A stretch of 64,000 nt of DNA from an uncultured Mobiluncus sp. (GTDB taxonomy: Bacteria; Actinomycetota; Actinomycetes; Actinomycetales; Actinomycetaceae). A program made the translations under genes and the position numbers. Shown piece by piece: positions 24,854 to 33,545 of the stretch. The notes beneath the pieces are model-generated. The model saw only the letters and a list, made by a program, of their open reading frames with translations, was not told where the DNA came from and did no database searches. The first letter of the stretch is position 1, and every line of letters starts with the position of its first letter. The stretch covers positions 1 through 64,000 of the forward strand of contig NZ_CABTWO010000009.1 of NCBI RefSeq assembly GCF_902488535.1, given 5' to 3'.

Positions 24854-25163
24854 GTACCTAAAAGAAATTTTTCTTCCCCTTATATGTAACAATCATACCG
24901 GCTTCCTAGCGTTCAGAATGTTTTCTGCTGTCTGCTGTGGTGTTTGGTTGGAATTGTCCAACCAAAAGCCGATCCGTGGTGTTGTCTGCATTTTACTAAA
25001 TACAAATTCAATGTATACAGAAAGATATAAGGAGTGGGAGGGATTCCGCCGTAGTTGGCATTGTAGGAAAATCCAAAAGTTTAGATTTTCCCACAATGCT
25101 TATCTTTTGGTCTTTGGTTCGGAATAGTGTAGTGCTGGCGGTCTATCTCTTGTTTTCGGTTGC
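24854..25163. other. Right end of element, structured non-coding DNA
   Basis: No credible gene. Two strong stem-loops are present: TTTGGTTGGA/TCCAACCAAA with a 4-base loop (24943-24966), and a 15-bp stem with one mismatch, CATTGTAGGAAAATC/GATTTTCCCACAATG (25059-25098). Neither is followed by a T-tract on the strand that would suit a neighbour. They may serve recombinase or accessory protein binding at the element end. Confidence 0.45.
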
Positions 25164-25210
25164 TTGCTTCCTTACCGTACATGAGCATTTGGTTCGGGAA
25201 CAAAACATTT
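25164..25210 (-). repeat. Right terminal inverted repeat of the element
   Basis: Ends CGGGAACAAAACATTT, the exact complement of the first 16 bases at the left end, with 39 of 47 positions matching overall. It ends 20 bases after the gatB stop, which marks the right boundary. Confidence 0.8.
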
Positions 25211-25230
25211 AAAGGTGAAATCGGATTCGG

Positions 25231-26730
25231 TTACAGTCCGAGTTCGCTCATAATCAGGGACTTTACCGTTCCGGCATCGGCTTGACCGCGGGTGGCTTTC
25301 ATAACCGGGCCCATCAGCGCACCGATAGCCGCCATCTTGCCGCCTTTAATCTTTTCGACGACATCCGGGTTATCAGCAATCGCCTGCTTCACAGCAGTTT
25401 CCAAAGCGCCCGTGTCAGAAACGACCTCCAAGCCACGTGCCTTCACGACTTCACCGGGATTGCCCTCGCCTGCCAGCACGCCAGCGATAACCTGTTTGGC
25501 CAACTTGTCGTTAATCTTGCCGTCCTCAACCAGGCTTTGCAGTTCGGCCACTTGGGCGGGAGTAATCGCCATTTCCTCCAGGTCTTTTTCCTCGCCCTTT
25601 GCCAAACGCGCGATTTCGCCCATCCACCACTTGCGGGCCCCGCCCGCGTCGGTTCCGGCTGAAACCGTTTCTTCAATGAGGTCCACCGCGCCGGCGTTGA
25701 CAATGTCGCGCATTTCGATGTCGGTGAATCCCCAATCGCCCTGCAGGCGCTTGCGCCTCACGGCAGGAAGTTCGGGCAGGGTCTGGCGGATTTCTTCCAC
25801 CCATTCCCGGCTCGGCGCCAATGGCACCAAATCCGGTTCGGGGAAGTAACGGTAATCCTCGGCATCGGATTTCTCACGGCCCGAAGAGGTTGTCCCGTCC
25901 ACCGCGTGGTAGTGGCGGGTTTCCTGGACGATTTTGCCGCCCTCGGCAAGGATTGCCGCCTGGCGACGCATCTCGTAGCGCACGGTTTTCTCGATGCCTC
26001 GAAAGGAGTTCACGTTCTTGGTTTCCGTGCGGGTTCCCATCGGGTCCTCCGGTTTATTGCGCAAAGACACGTTCACGTCTGCGCGCACATTGCCGCGTTC
26101 CATCCGGGCTTCACTGACCCCGATAGCCCGGAAAATATCCCGCAAGGTACGCACATAAGCGGCGGCAACCTCGGGGGCGCGGTTCCCGGTCCCGGTGATG
26201 GGTCTGGTAACAATTTCTACCAGCGGTACTCCGGCGCGGTTGTAGTCCACCAGGGAGTGATCCGCTCCTTGGATACGGCCGTCCTCCCCGCCGATATGGG
26301 TGTTCTTGCCGGCGTCTTCCTCCATGTGGGCACGCTCAATTTCCACCCGGTACACGCTACCGTCCTCCAACTCGACATCGAGCCAGCCGTCGTAACAGAT
26401 TGGCTCATCATATTGGGAGGTCTGGAATGCCTTAGTCAGGTCGGGATAGAAATAGTTTTTCCGCGCGAACCGGCAGTACTCGGCGATTTGGCAGTTCAGC
26501 GCCAAACCGATACGAATCGCGTACTCCACGGCACGCTTGTTCACCACCGGCAAGCATCCGGGCAACCCCAGGGAAACCGGGGTAATGTTTGTGTTCGGTT
26601 CGCCCCCGAAAGTATTGGGAGCCGCGTCGAACATCTTGGTTTTCGTGCCCAGCTCAACGTGAACCTCCAACCCCAAAACGGGATCGAAACGTTCGGTAGC
26701 CTTTTCGTAACTCATCAATTTGTCGCTCAT
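25231..26730 (-). CDS. gatB: Asp/Glu-tRNA(Asn/Gln) amidotransferase subunit B
   Basis: A 499-residue GatB, the kinase/tRNA-binding subunit of the GatCAB complex that converts Glu-tRNA(Gln) and Asp-tRNA(Asn) to the amidated forms. Conserved blocks are FDPVLGLEVHVELGT, LGLPGCLPVVNKRAV, DLTKAFQTSQYDEPIC and EIVTRP; the C-terminal helical GatB/Yqey domain ends GTVKSLIMSELGL. The ATG at 26730 overlaps the gatA stop (ATGA) and has a GGAGGG site. It is the last gene of gatCAB, and the mobile element begins 20 bases after its stop, possibly displacing its terminator. Confidence 0.97.
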   Translation of the reverse strand: MSDKLMSYEKATERFDPVLGLEVHVELGTKTKMFDAAPNTFGGEPNTNITPVSLGLPGCLPVVNKRAVEYAIRIGLALNCQIAEYCRFARKNYFYPDLTKAFQTSQYDEPICYDGWLDVELEDGSVYRVEIERAHMEEDAGKNTHIGGEDGRIQGADHSLVDYNRAGVPLVEIVTRPITGTGNRAPEVAAAYVRTLRDIFRAIGVSEARMERGNVRADVNVSLRNKPEDPMGTRTETKNVNSFRGIEKTVRYEMRRQAAILAEGGKIVQETRHYHAVDGTTSSGREKSDAEDYRYFPEPDLVPLAPSREWVEEIRQTLPELPAVRRKRLQGDWGFTDIEMRDIVNAGAVDLIEETVSAGTDAGGARKWWMGEIARLAKGEEKDLEEMAITPAQVAELQSLVEDGKINDKLAKQVIAGVLAGEGNPGEVVKARGLEVVSDTGALETAVKQAIADNPDVVEKIKGGKMAAIGALMGPVMKATRGQADAGTVKSLIMSELGL

Positions 26731-28250
26731 TTTGCGCCCTCCTTCCATGCCGCGGCCGGGCAGGGCGGCATCGGCTCACTAGACTTTGCCAGTTGGGCTT
26801 CCATCCGGGCTGCCACCTCATACATGGTGACGTCCCCGCGGGCGGGAGCCAGCACCTGCACCCCCACGGGCAGACCGTCTTCCGGGGCCACCCCGGCAGG
26901 AATCGAAATACCGGGAATCCCAGCCAAGTTGGCGGGGATGGTCGCCACATCGTTGAGGTACATACTCATCGGATCGTCGAGCTTGTCGCCAAACTTGAAA
27001 GCGGTGGTCGGAGCGGTGGGAGTCAGCAGCACATCACACTGTGCAAAGGCTGCCGCCAGGTCACGCTGTAGCAGAGTACGCACCTTTTGCGCCGAACCGT
27101 AGTAAGCGTCATAGTAACCCGCAGATAACACGTTAGTACCCAAAATAATGCGGCGCTTAACTTCATCGCCGAAGCCCGCCTCACGAGTCGCCGCCATCAT
27201 GCGTTCCGTGGTAACCTCGCCGTCCTGTGGCAACACCCGCAGACCGTAACGCACCCCATCGAAACGAGCCAGGTTAGACGACACTTCTGCCGGCATAATC
27301 AGGTAATAGGCCGCCAAAGCGTACTCAAAGGAAGGGCAATCCACTTCGATAACGTTCGCCCCCGCCTTTTGCAGACGCTCCACAGCCTGCTGGAAACGCT
27401 GCAACACCCCGGCCTGGTAGCCTTCGCCTTGCAGCTGTTTGACGACCCCGACGCGCAAACCGGTCGCATCTGTGCCAATGTCGGCCAGCGCCCCGGTAAT
27501 GTCCGGTACCGGCTCGTCCAAAGAGGTGGAATCAAGCGGATCGTGCCCCCCGATAATCATCTGAAGCGCCGCCGCATCGCGTACGTCACGAGTGACCGGG
27601 CCAATCTGGTCCAGGGAGGACCCCATCGCAATCAAACCGTAGCGGGACACCGCACCGTAGGTCGGTTTCGCGCCGACGGTACCGGTGACAGCTCCGGGTT
27701 GACGAATGGAACCGCCAGTGTCCGAGCCCAGCGCCCACGGCACCATGAAGGCTCCCACCGCCGCGGCCGAACCACCGCCTGATCCGCCCGGAATCCGCTC
27801 CAAATCCCACGGGTTGCGGGTCGGGCCGAAAGCCGAGTGCTCGGTAGACGACCCCATGGCGAACTCGTCCATATTGGTTTTGCCCAGGATAGGCAGTCCT
27901 GCCTCCTGGAGCTTTAGCACGATGGTGGCGTCATAGGGCGGCAGCCAGCCTTCCAGGATTTTTGAAGCGCAGGTGGTGGGTTTACCCCGCTGCACCATAT
28001 TGTCTTTGATAGCGATTGGCACGCCCGCAAAAGGATGCAGTTTCACGCCGGCGGCGCGGTCCGCGTCAACCTTTTTAGCGGTTTGCAGCGCCCCTTCCAC
28101 GTCAACAAACAGGAAAGCGTGGATGTCCTTATCGAGGTGTTCAATCCGGTCGGCAAACACCCGCACCAGTTCCTCACTGGTGACCTCTTTGGCCGCCAGC
28201 TTCGCGGCCAAATCGTGGGCAGACAACAGGTAAAGTTCTGTGTTACTCAT
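26727..28250 (-). CDS. gatA: Asp/Glu-tRNA amidotransferase subunit A
   Basis: A 507-residue amidase that releases ammonia from glutamine for the GatCAB reaction. The Ser-cisSer-Lys triad is visible: Lys in VPIAIKDNM, the cis-serine and nucleophile in GGSGGGSAAAV and GSDTGGSIRQPG. Start and stop overlap or abut the flanking gat genes: it begins two bases after the gatC stop with GGAG in the gatC 3' end. Length is normal. Confidence 0.97.
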   Translation of the reverse strand: MSNTELYLLSAHDLAAKLAAKEVTSEELVRVFADRIEHLDKDIHAFLFVDVEGALQTAKKVDADRAAGVKLHPFAGVPIAIKDNMVQRGKPTTCASKILEGWLPPYDATIVLKLQEAGLPILGKTNMDEFAMGSSTEHSAFGPTRNPWDLERIPGGSGGGSAAAVGAFMVPWALGSDTGGSIRQPGAVTGTVGAKPTYGAVSRYGLIAMGSSLDQIGPVTRDVRDAAALQMIIGGHDPLDSTSLDEPVPDITGALADIGTDATGLRVGVVKQLQGEGYQAGVLQRFQQAVERLQKAGANVIEVDCPSFEYALAAYYLIMPAEVSSNLARFDGVRYGLRVLPQDGEVTTERMMAATREAGFGDEVKRRIILGTNVLSAGYYDAYYGSAQKVRTLLQRDLAAAFAQCDVLLTPTAPTTAFKFGDKLDDPMSMYLNDVATIPANLAGIPGISIPAGVAPEDGLPVGVQVLAPARGDVTMYEVAARMEAQLAKSSEPMPPCPAAAWKEGAK

Positions 28251-28252
28251 CT

Positions 28253-28549
28253 TTACTCCTCCCCGATAATCTTGGGTACGCCGAACATCCCGCGGTCTGG
28301 CTGCGGGGCGGCTTGGAGTACTTCATCGTGGTCGAGGCATTGACCCACCTCGTCCTCACGCCACACATTCGTGAGCGGAATCGGGTGCGAAGTCGCCGGA
28401 ATATCCGGTTTCGCTACCTCGTTTACTTTCGCCACCGCCTGGGTAATCACGTCCAGTTCAGCAGCGAATTTTTGGATTTCTTCCTCGGTCAGCGCAATTC
28501 GGGCCAAGCCAGCGACGCGCCTCACTTCATCAGCATCAATAGTCGACAT
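28253..28549 (-). CDS. gatC: Asp/Glu-tRNA amidotransferase subunit C
   Basis: A 98-residue GatC, the small scaffold that stabilises the GatA-GatB interface. The family pattern is clear: VRRVAGLARIALTEEE near the start, then LDVITQAVAKVNE, a TSHPIPLTNVWREDEV block and a C-terminal APQPDRGMFGVPKII. First gene of the gatCAB operon; a promoter is expected in 28550-28760 but none stood out. Confidence 0.95.
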   Translation of the reverse strand: MSTIDADEVRRVAGLARIALTEEEIQKFAAELDVITQAVAKVNEVAKPDIPATSHPIPLTNVWREDEVGQCLDHDEVLQAAPQPDRGMFGVPKIIGEE

Positions 28550-28760
28550 ACCTTAGAGTCTAACGAAAATCCAGCGTGGCGGTTAACCCTTGCGGTCTGC
28601 GGCGCCGCCGCTTCGCCGCACCCTGCCCAGATGGTAAAACTGGTGGAGGACAACGATAAAGCCGTGGGGAACCAGGAAAGCCTTTTCGGGCTTGTGCCCT
28701 GACACGCTGGTGGCACTGGGATTGCGTCCACTACACTGTTAGTGGGAAAGGAATACAAAT

Positions 28761-30116
28761 ATGGGCAAACGAGCGGGAGAACTGCAACACGGAATGCACA
28801 GTCGTGGTAGTGCGAAGCCGCGCGGTGAGGCCTTCCGCCGAATCGCCCGTTTCTTTACCCGCCTTTCGGAACTGGCGGTGAAGACTCCGCAGCAGTTGCC
28901 CAGGGTGTTGGCGCGAATTTTCGGTGGGTTCCTGCTGTTTGAACTCATCGCCGGGGCGATTACGGTCGTCATCGATACCCTGAGAACCTGGCGCCAGTCC
29001 ACCGTCAAGCCTTTCCCGGTAACCCAACTGCCCGAAATCACCTTTGCCGATGACAAAATGCAGGTCTACACCTCCGGAATTGAGGTGTACACCGCGATGC
29101 TGCAAGCCATCCGTTCGGCGCAATCTCACGTTTTCTTTGAGACTTTCATTTGGAAAAATGACGAAATCGGGCACTTGTTCAAAGAGGCTTTGATTGATGC
29201 CGCCAAGCGCGGGGTTGAGGTCTTTATTATTTGGGACGCTTTTGGTAACATCAATGTTCCTCCCGCCATGACCCGCTTTCCTCGCCTGCATCACCTGCAT
29301 GTTCTGCGTTTCGGGCTGTTTCGTTCGTTCTTTCTCTCGCTGCGTTCCACCGGGCGCGACCACCGCAAAATCCTCACCGTTGACAACAAGATTGGCTTTA
29401 TCGGCGGGTATAACATCGGTTCGCTCTATGCGACTCAGTGGCGCGATACCCACCTGCGCATGACCGGCCCGTCGGTGTGGGAACTGACCGACGCTTTCAC
29501 CGATTTTTGGAATGCCCATAAAACCCGGCATCTGCCCAAGCTGCCCCAATTTAAACCCCGCCACTGGATTCCTGAGATCGAGGTGGCTCGCAACGAACCG
29601 AACCGTTTGCTGTTCCCGGTCCGTGGCCTGTACATCAAAGCGTTAAACAAGGCTCGAAAGCGGTTTTGGATAACTCAGGCTTACTTCATCCCGGATCGGG
29701 ATATTTTGGAGGAACTCATCGCGGCGGCTTGGCGCGGAGTGGATATCAAAGTTTTGATGCCGGAAACGTCCAACCATATTGCGGCTGACTGGGTGGCTCG
29801 CTCATATTATTCCCCGATGTTGGAAGCCGGGGTGGAAATCTGGCTCTACCAGGAGGCTATGGTTCACGCCAAGACCGCCACCGCCGACGGATGCTGGACC
29901 ACGATTGGAACCGCAAACATTGACCGCCTGTCCATGACCGGCAACTATGAAATTAATATGGAGATTTTTTCCACCGACCTGGCCGACCAGATGGAACAGG
30001 TTTTTCTCAATGACCTCACCAACGCTCGTCAGCTAACTCTGGAGCAGTGGGAAGAACGCCCCGTGGTCAATCGGGTTATTGAGCGTTTGCTGCGCCCCCT
30101 CGGCTCGGTTTTGTAG
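28761..30116 (+). CDS. Phospholipase D/cardiolipin synthase-like protein
   Basis: A 451-residue protein of the phospholipase D superfamily with two HKD motifs: the first in DHRKILTVDNKIGFIGGYN (about residues 205-223), the second in VHAKTATADGCWTTIGTAN (about 368-386). A hydrophobic segment (about 52-72) anchors it to the membrane. Most likely it condenses phosphatidylglycerol molecules to cardiolipin, although actinobacteria often use CDP-alcohol type enzymes and relatives of unknown specificity exist. The ATG follows AAAGGA. It stands alone, divergent from gatCAB and convergent with ligA. Confidence 0.88.
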   Translation: MGKRAGELQHGMHSRGSAKPRGEAFRRIARFFTRLSELAVKTPQQLPRVLARIFGGFLLFELIAGAITVVIDTLRTWRQSTVKPFPVTQLPEITFADDKMQVYTSGIEVYTAMLQAIRSAQSHVFFETFIWKNDEIGHLFKEALIDAAKRGVEVFIIWDAFGNINVPPAMTRFPRLHHLHVLRFGLFRSFFLSLRSTGRDHRKILTVDNKIGFIGGYNIGSLYATQWRDTHLRMTGPSVWELTDAFTDFWNAHKTRHLPKLPQFKPRHWIPEIEVARNEPNRLLFPVRGLYIKALNKARKRFWITQAYFIPDRDILEELIAAAWRGVDIKVLMPETSNHIAADWVARSYYSPMLEAGVEIWLYQEAMVHAKTATADGCWTTIGTANIDRLSMTGNYEINMEIFSTDLADQMEQVFLNDLTNARQLTLEQWEERPVVNRVIERLLRPLGSVL

Positions 30117-30241
30117 AGCTGCGTTTTCGGGATTTCGCCCATACACCAGCACTCCGCTGAGACTGTCCACGGTTAGCAACCCGCACCCAAAAACCAACTG
30201 CCCACGAGGCAGCCCGAAACGTCGCCAAGCGGTGGATTCCA

Positions 30242-32620
30242 TTAGGTTCTGGATATGCCCTTTTCCAGCAGGTTATCGAAGTCGGCAGACTCAATGACGG
30301 GGATGCCCAGCGCCTGGGCTTTGGCCAGTTTGGACCCCGCGCCGGCGCCGGCCACGACTAGGTCAGTTTTTTTCGATACCGAACTGGTCGCTTTCCCTCC
30401 GCGGGCCTCTACCGCTAACTGGGCGGATTCACGAGTGTAGCCGGGGACGTTTCCGGTTACGACTACCGTCAGGCCCTCCAGGGTTTGCGGATCTTCTCGT
30501 TTGGCTCCGGTGTCTCTGTCTAAGTTGGCTCCCACACCGGCTTTCTCCCACGCATCCACGATTTCTTGATGCCACGGGACTGTGAACCAGTCGTGAATAG
30601 AGGCGGCGATGACCTCGCCTATTCCCTCAACTTCACCGAGCTGTTCCACGCTAGCGGCTCGGATAGCTGACATTGTGGCGAACTGTCGAGCTAAAGTCCG
30701 TGCCGCGACCGGACCCAGATGCCGAATGGATAGTGCCACCAAAACCCGCCACAGTTCTTTTGACTCCGCGGCCCGTAGCTGTTCAAAAAATGTCTGGACG
30801 ACTTTCCCGGCCACGGGAGGTCCGAAGCGTTGCCCGGTTGCTTCCTGAGCGGCTTTCGGCAACAGTTTCGGTTTCGCCCAAAAGAACCGAACCTGTTGCC
30901 AATCCCGACCGGACGTGCCTGGCATCTCGCGCCACACCATTACGTCACGCAAATCCTCAGGTTGCAAAGCAAACAAACCCGCCTCCGAAGTCAGGACCGG
31001 GGACTGAACGGGTGGCAAGAGGTCCTCGATGGCTTCCAGGCCGAGTCCCTGACCAGGCCGAACAGCGACAATGGTTCCGTCCTCCAGCTCACAACGACCC
31101 CCCGCCGCGAGAGCAGCAGCCACGTCGGCGCGCCCGAACTCCGGCTGGGTTAGCGCTAGGGCGCCTTCCTCGCCCAAGCCTTCAATATCCAGAGCGTTGC
31201 GCGAACCTACGTGAATGAGCCGCTCGGTAATCTGTGCCGGACACCCCGACTGATTGGGGCAGCGTAAGTCAATGTCACCTTCCTTTTGCGCTCCGAGCCT
31301 CGTCCCGCAGGAGGGGCAGGTATCGGGCATCACCCATTGGGGTAAACCCACTGGTCGAAGGGACATTACCGGCCCTAAAATTTCGGGAATAATGTCCCCC
31401 GCTTTACGCAACACGACGGTGTCACCGGGACGCACATCTTTGCGGGCGACTTCTTTGGCATTGTGCAGCGTGGCGCGCGAAACGTAGGAGCCGTCAACCA
31501 AGACCCGCTCCATCACCCCGAAGGGCGTGACTCGTCCGGTGCGTCCCACCTGCACCTCTATGCCCAGCAAACGGGTGTGGACCTCTTCGGGAGGAAACTT
31601 GTAAGCACACGCCCAACGCGGCGCCCGCGCCGTAGACCCCAGGGCGTCCCGTTGCGCAAAGCTGTCAACTTTCAGCACTACGCCGTCAATCTGATGGGCA
31701 AAATCGTGGCGATGCGCCGTCATCTGGTCTAAGACCGTGTGAATCTCAGCCAGGGAGCGCATTCCCGCCAGAGGCAGCCCCAAGCTGGCGGGGGTTTCCC
31801 GCACGGAATGCAAACCCCACGATTCCAACAGCTCATAAAAGTCCTCTTGGGTCTCCAGATGCGCCGCCGCACCGGGGTCAGCCCAACGGACTTCCCCGAC
31901 CCCGTGAGCTAAAAACGCGAGGGGACGCTTTGCCGCCTGAGCGGGATCTTTTTGTTTCAAAGAGCCGGTGGCGGCGTTGCGCGGATTGGCAAACAGTTTT
32001 TCTCCGTCCCGTTCGCGAGCCGCATTCATAGCGGCGAAATCGGCCAGCGGCAGGTACACTTCCCCGCGAATTTCCACCAGTTCCGGCACCTTTTCACCGC
32101 CAAGGCGCACCGGCACGGTGGCGATGGTTTTCACGTTCTCAGTCACGTCCTCGCCGGTGAAGCCATCCCCGCGCGTAGCCCCGACCGCGAGCGCGCCGTG
32201 AAGATAGGTCAAACTCATGGCCAGCCCATCCACCTTGACCTCGGCGGAAACCGAGAAATCCTGACCTTCTAGGCTTTTGTCCACCCGCGCCCACCACGCG
32301 TCAACCTCGGCGTAAGAGAAAACGTCGTCGATAGACCCCATCTGTTGTAGGTGGCGATGCGGAGGAAACCCTTCCGTACTGGCCGTTTGCCCGCCGCCCC
32401 CGACCGTTTGCGTTGGCGAGTCCGGGGTCACCAGGCCGGGGTAGGCCGCTTCCAACAGCTGTAACTGTACGAACAGGGCATCGTATTCCGCATCACTCAG
32501 CCGGGTCACGCCGGTTTCGGAAGTTTCGTCGTAGTAGTCCGTGCGCGCCGCCTCGATTTGATCTACCAGTTCAGCGTGCTGGGCTAAAGCAGCCTCAGGG
32601 ATAGCGGTTTTTTTCTTCAC
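30242..32620 (-). CDS. ligA: NAD-dependent DNA ligase
   Basis: A 792-residue ligase that seals nicks in replication and repair. The adenylation lysine is in AEVKVDGLAM; the OB fold, zinc finger (CPSCGT and CPNQSGC), helix-hairpin-helix region (SIRHLGPVAARTLARQF) and a C-terminal BRCT domain (about residues 712-787) follow in order. It is about 110 residues longer than usual; much of the excess is an insertion between the zinc finger and the helix-hairpin-helix region (about residues 500-610, containing GGRCELEDGTIVAVRPGQG and FFWAKPKLLPK). The start is a GTG with a weak ribosome site. Confidence 0.95.
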   Translation of the reverse strand: MKKKTAIPEAALAQHAELVDQIEAARTDYYDETSETGVTRLSDAEYDALFVQLQLLEAAYPGLVTPDSPTQTVGGGGQTASTEGFPPHRHLQQMGSIDDVFSYAEVDAWWARVDKSLEGQDFSVSAEVKVDGLAMSLTYLHGALAVGATRGDGFTGEDVTENVKTIATVPVRLGGEKVPELVEIRGEVYLPLADFAAMNAARERDGEKLFANPRNAATGSLKQKDPAQAAKRPLAFLAHGVGEVRWADPGAAAHLETQEDFYELLESWGLHSVRETPASLGLPLAGMRSLAEIHTVLDQMTAHRHDFAHQIDGVVLKVDSFAQRDALGSTARAPRWACAYKFPPEEVHTRLLGIEVQVGRTGRVTPFGVMERVLVDGSYVSRATLHNAKEVARKDVRPGDTVVLRKAGDIIPEILGPVMSLRPVGLPQWVMPDTCPSCGTRLGAQKEGDIDLRCPNQSGCPAQITERLIHVGSRNALDIEGLGEEGALALTQPEFGRADVAAALAAGGRCELEDGTIVAVRPGQGLGLEAIEDLLPPVQSPVLTSEAGLFALQPEDLRDVMVWREMPGTSGRDWQQVRFFWAKPKLLPKAAQEATGQRFGPPVAGKVVQTFFEQLRAAESKELWRVLVALSIRHLGPVAARTLARQFATMSAIRAASVEQLGEVEGIGEVIAASIHDWFTVPWHQEIVDAWEKAGVGANLDRDTGAKREDPQTLEGLTVVVTGNVPGYTRESAQLAVEARGGKATSSVSKKTDLVVAGAGAGSKLAKAQALGIPVIESADFDNLLEKGISRT

Positions 32621-32801
32621 GATTCCATCTTAGGGCCAACCCGGAAGCGAAAAATCCGCAGTTTCGCCCCGACGCTGTTTGGGGAAAATTTGTCGCGGTC
32701 GCGCTCGAAATTCGCCGGGACTAGCATTCTGACCCCACCGCGAACCCTTCCCCCAGCTAAACTTAAAAATGAAACTGAATCCGATGGTTAGAGGAGACGA
32801 A

Positions 32802-33365
32802 ATGGAAGCCAGTATTTTTGTGGCCGATGGAGTTGAAGAATGTGAAGCCCTGTTGGTCGTGGACTTGTTGCGGCGCGGGGGTATCGAGATACAAACGGTG
32901 GCGGTCAACGATGCCGCCGGTGATGATGAAAAGGCGCGAACCATCGTCAGTTCGCACCAGGTTCCTCTGACTTGCGATGTTCACATCAACAACTTTGCTC
33001 CTAGCGACGAACAAGTCCTGATTATTCCCGGCGGCAAGCTCGGGGTGAATAATCTCAAGGCGTCAGCCAAACTGTCCCAAATTTTGCGTTCTCACCAGGG
33101 GAATCTGGCGGCGGTGTGCGCCGGTCCGACCGTATTGGGTGCGCTGGGTTTGCTCGATGGGCACAAAGCCACTGTCTATCCCGGTTTTCAAGACGGCCTG
33201 GGGAATGTCGACTATAACGACACCGGTTTGATCCGTGACGGCCGGATTATCACCGCGCGGGCGCTGGGGTCTTCCATCGACTTTGCTTTGGCAATTATTA
33301 CTCTGCTGCGTGACGAGGCTCAGGCGCAACAGGTCGCTGCCCAGATTTGCTACCAAACTCACTGA
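32802..33365 (+). CDS. DJ-1/PfpI-family protein (YajL-like)
   Basis: A 187-residue protein of the DJ-1/PfpI superfamily, cytosolic. The nucleophile-elbow cysteine lies in LAAVCAGPTVLGALG, the partner glutamate is near the start in FVADGVEECE, and the oxyanion loop is IIPGGKLGVNNL. Relatives include YajL/DJ-1 (covalent chaperone or deglycase activity is debated) and ThiJ. The ATG at 32802 follows GAGGAG. It is divergent from ligA across about 180 bases. Confidence 0.9.
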   Translation: MEASIFVADGVEECEALLVVDLLRRGGIEIQTVAVNDAAGDDEKARTIVSSHQVPLTCDVHINNFAPSDEQVLIIPGGKLGVNNLKASAKLSQILRSHQGNLAAVCAGPTVLGALGLLDGHKATVYPGFQDGLGNVDYNDTGLIRDGRIITARALGSSIDFALAIITLLRDEAQAQQVAAQICYQTH

Positions 33366-33440
33366 TTTCCCTGGTATAGGTTCCTCCGCTAGAGGACTTG
33401 CTCCCCTGGTTTTCTGGGGCAGAGCCACTCTCTACACAGG

Positions 33441-33506
33441 TTTTGCACAACATTTTAGGGGTTATCAACAACTCCTCACCCAAGGTTATCCACAGCCTGT
33501 GGATAA
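33441..33506. promoter_or_regulatory. Cluster of DnaA boxes
   Basis: TTATCCACA (33486-33494) and TGTGGATAA (33498-33506) are two perfect DnaA boxes in inverted orientation three bases apart. TTATCAACA (33462-33470) and TTTTGCACA (33441-33449) each differ from TTATNCACA at one position. Four sites within 66 bases are unlikely by chance. dnaA and dnaN are not in the window, so this may be a titration or DnaA-reactivation site, or DnaA control of the downstream FtsK-like gene, rather than the origin. Confidence 0.65.
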
Positions 33507-33545
33507 CTGTTTGCGAAAATCGGCCAGGGTCTCTAACTTGAGGGT

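Larger units (their letters stand above)
13991..25210. mobile_element. tet(W)-carrying integrative mobilizable element
   Basis: An 11.2 kb segment bounded by 47-base imperfect inverted repeats and inserted between trpB and gatB, which converge on it. Contents in order: serine recombinase, small protein, TnpW, DnaC-like ATPase, RepA-like protein, Cys-rich VLP protein, MOBP relaxase, MobC, candidate oriT, HTH protein, sigma-like factor, methyltransferase and tet(W). Gene content and protein style are those of Firmicutes elements (Tn4451/Tn5397-like modules). There are no VirB4, VirD4 or other type IV secretion genes, so it is mobilizable rather than self-transmissible. Both ends and all genes look intact. 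Confidence 0.88.

Noticed and set aside
24893..25096. 67-codon minus-strand frame near the right end of the element
   Set aside because: It overlaps the two stem-loops, lacks a ribosome site and has no recognisable features.
13991..25210. Element as a complete conjugative transposon
   Set aside because: No VirB4, VirD4/TcpA or other channel genes are present; it can at most be mobilized.
25906..27102. 398-codon plus-strand frame across gatA/gatB
   Set aside because: Antisense to two certain genes and crossing their junction; composition artefact.
28731..29564. 277-codon frame opposite the phospholipase D-like gene
   Set aside because: Entirely antisense to a gene with both HKD motifs; no independent signals.
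33441..33506. DnaA box cluster as the chromosomal origin
   Set aside because: No dnaA, dnaN, recF or gyrase genes and no AT-rich unwinding element beside it; kept only as a DnaA-binding cluster.
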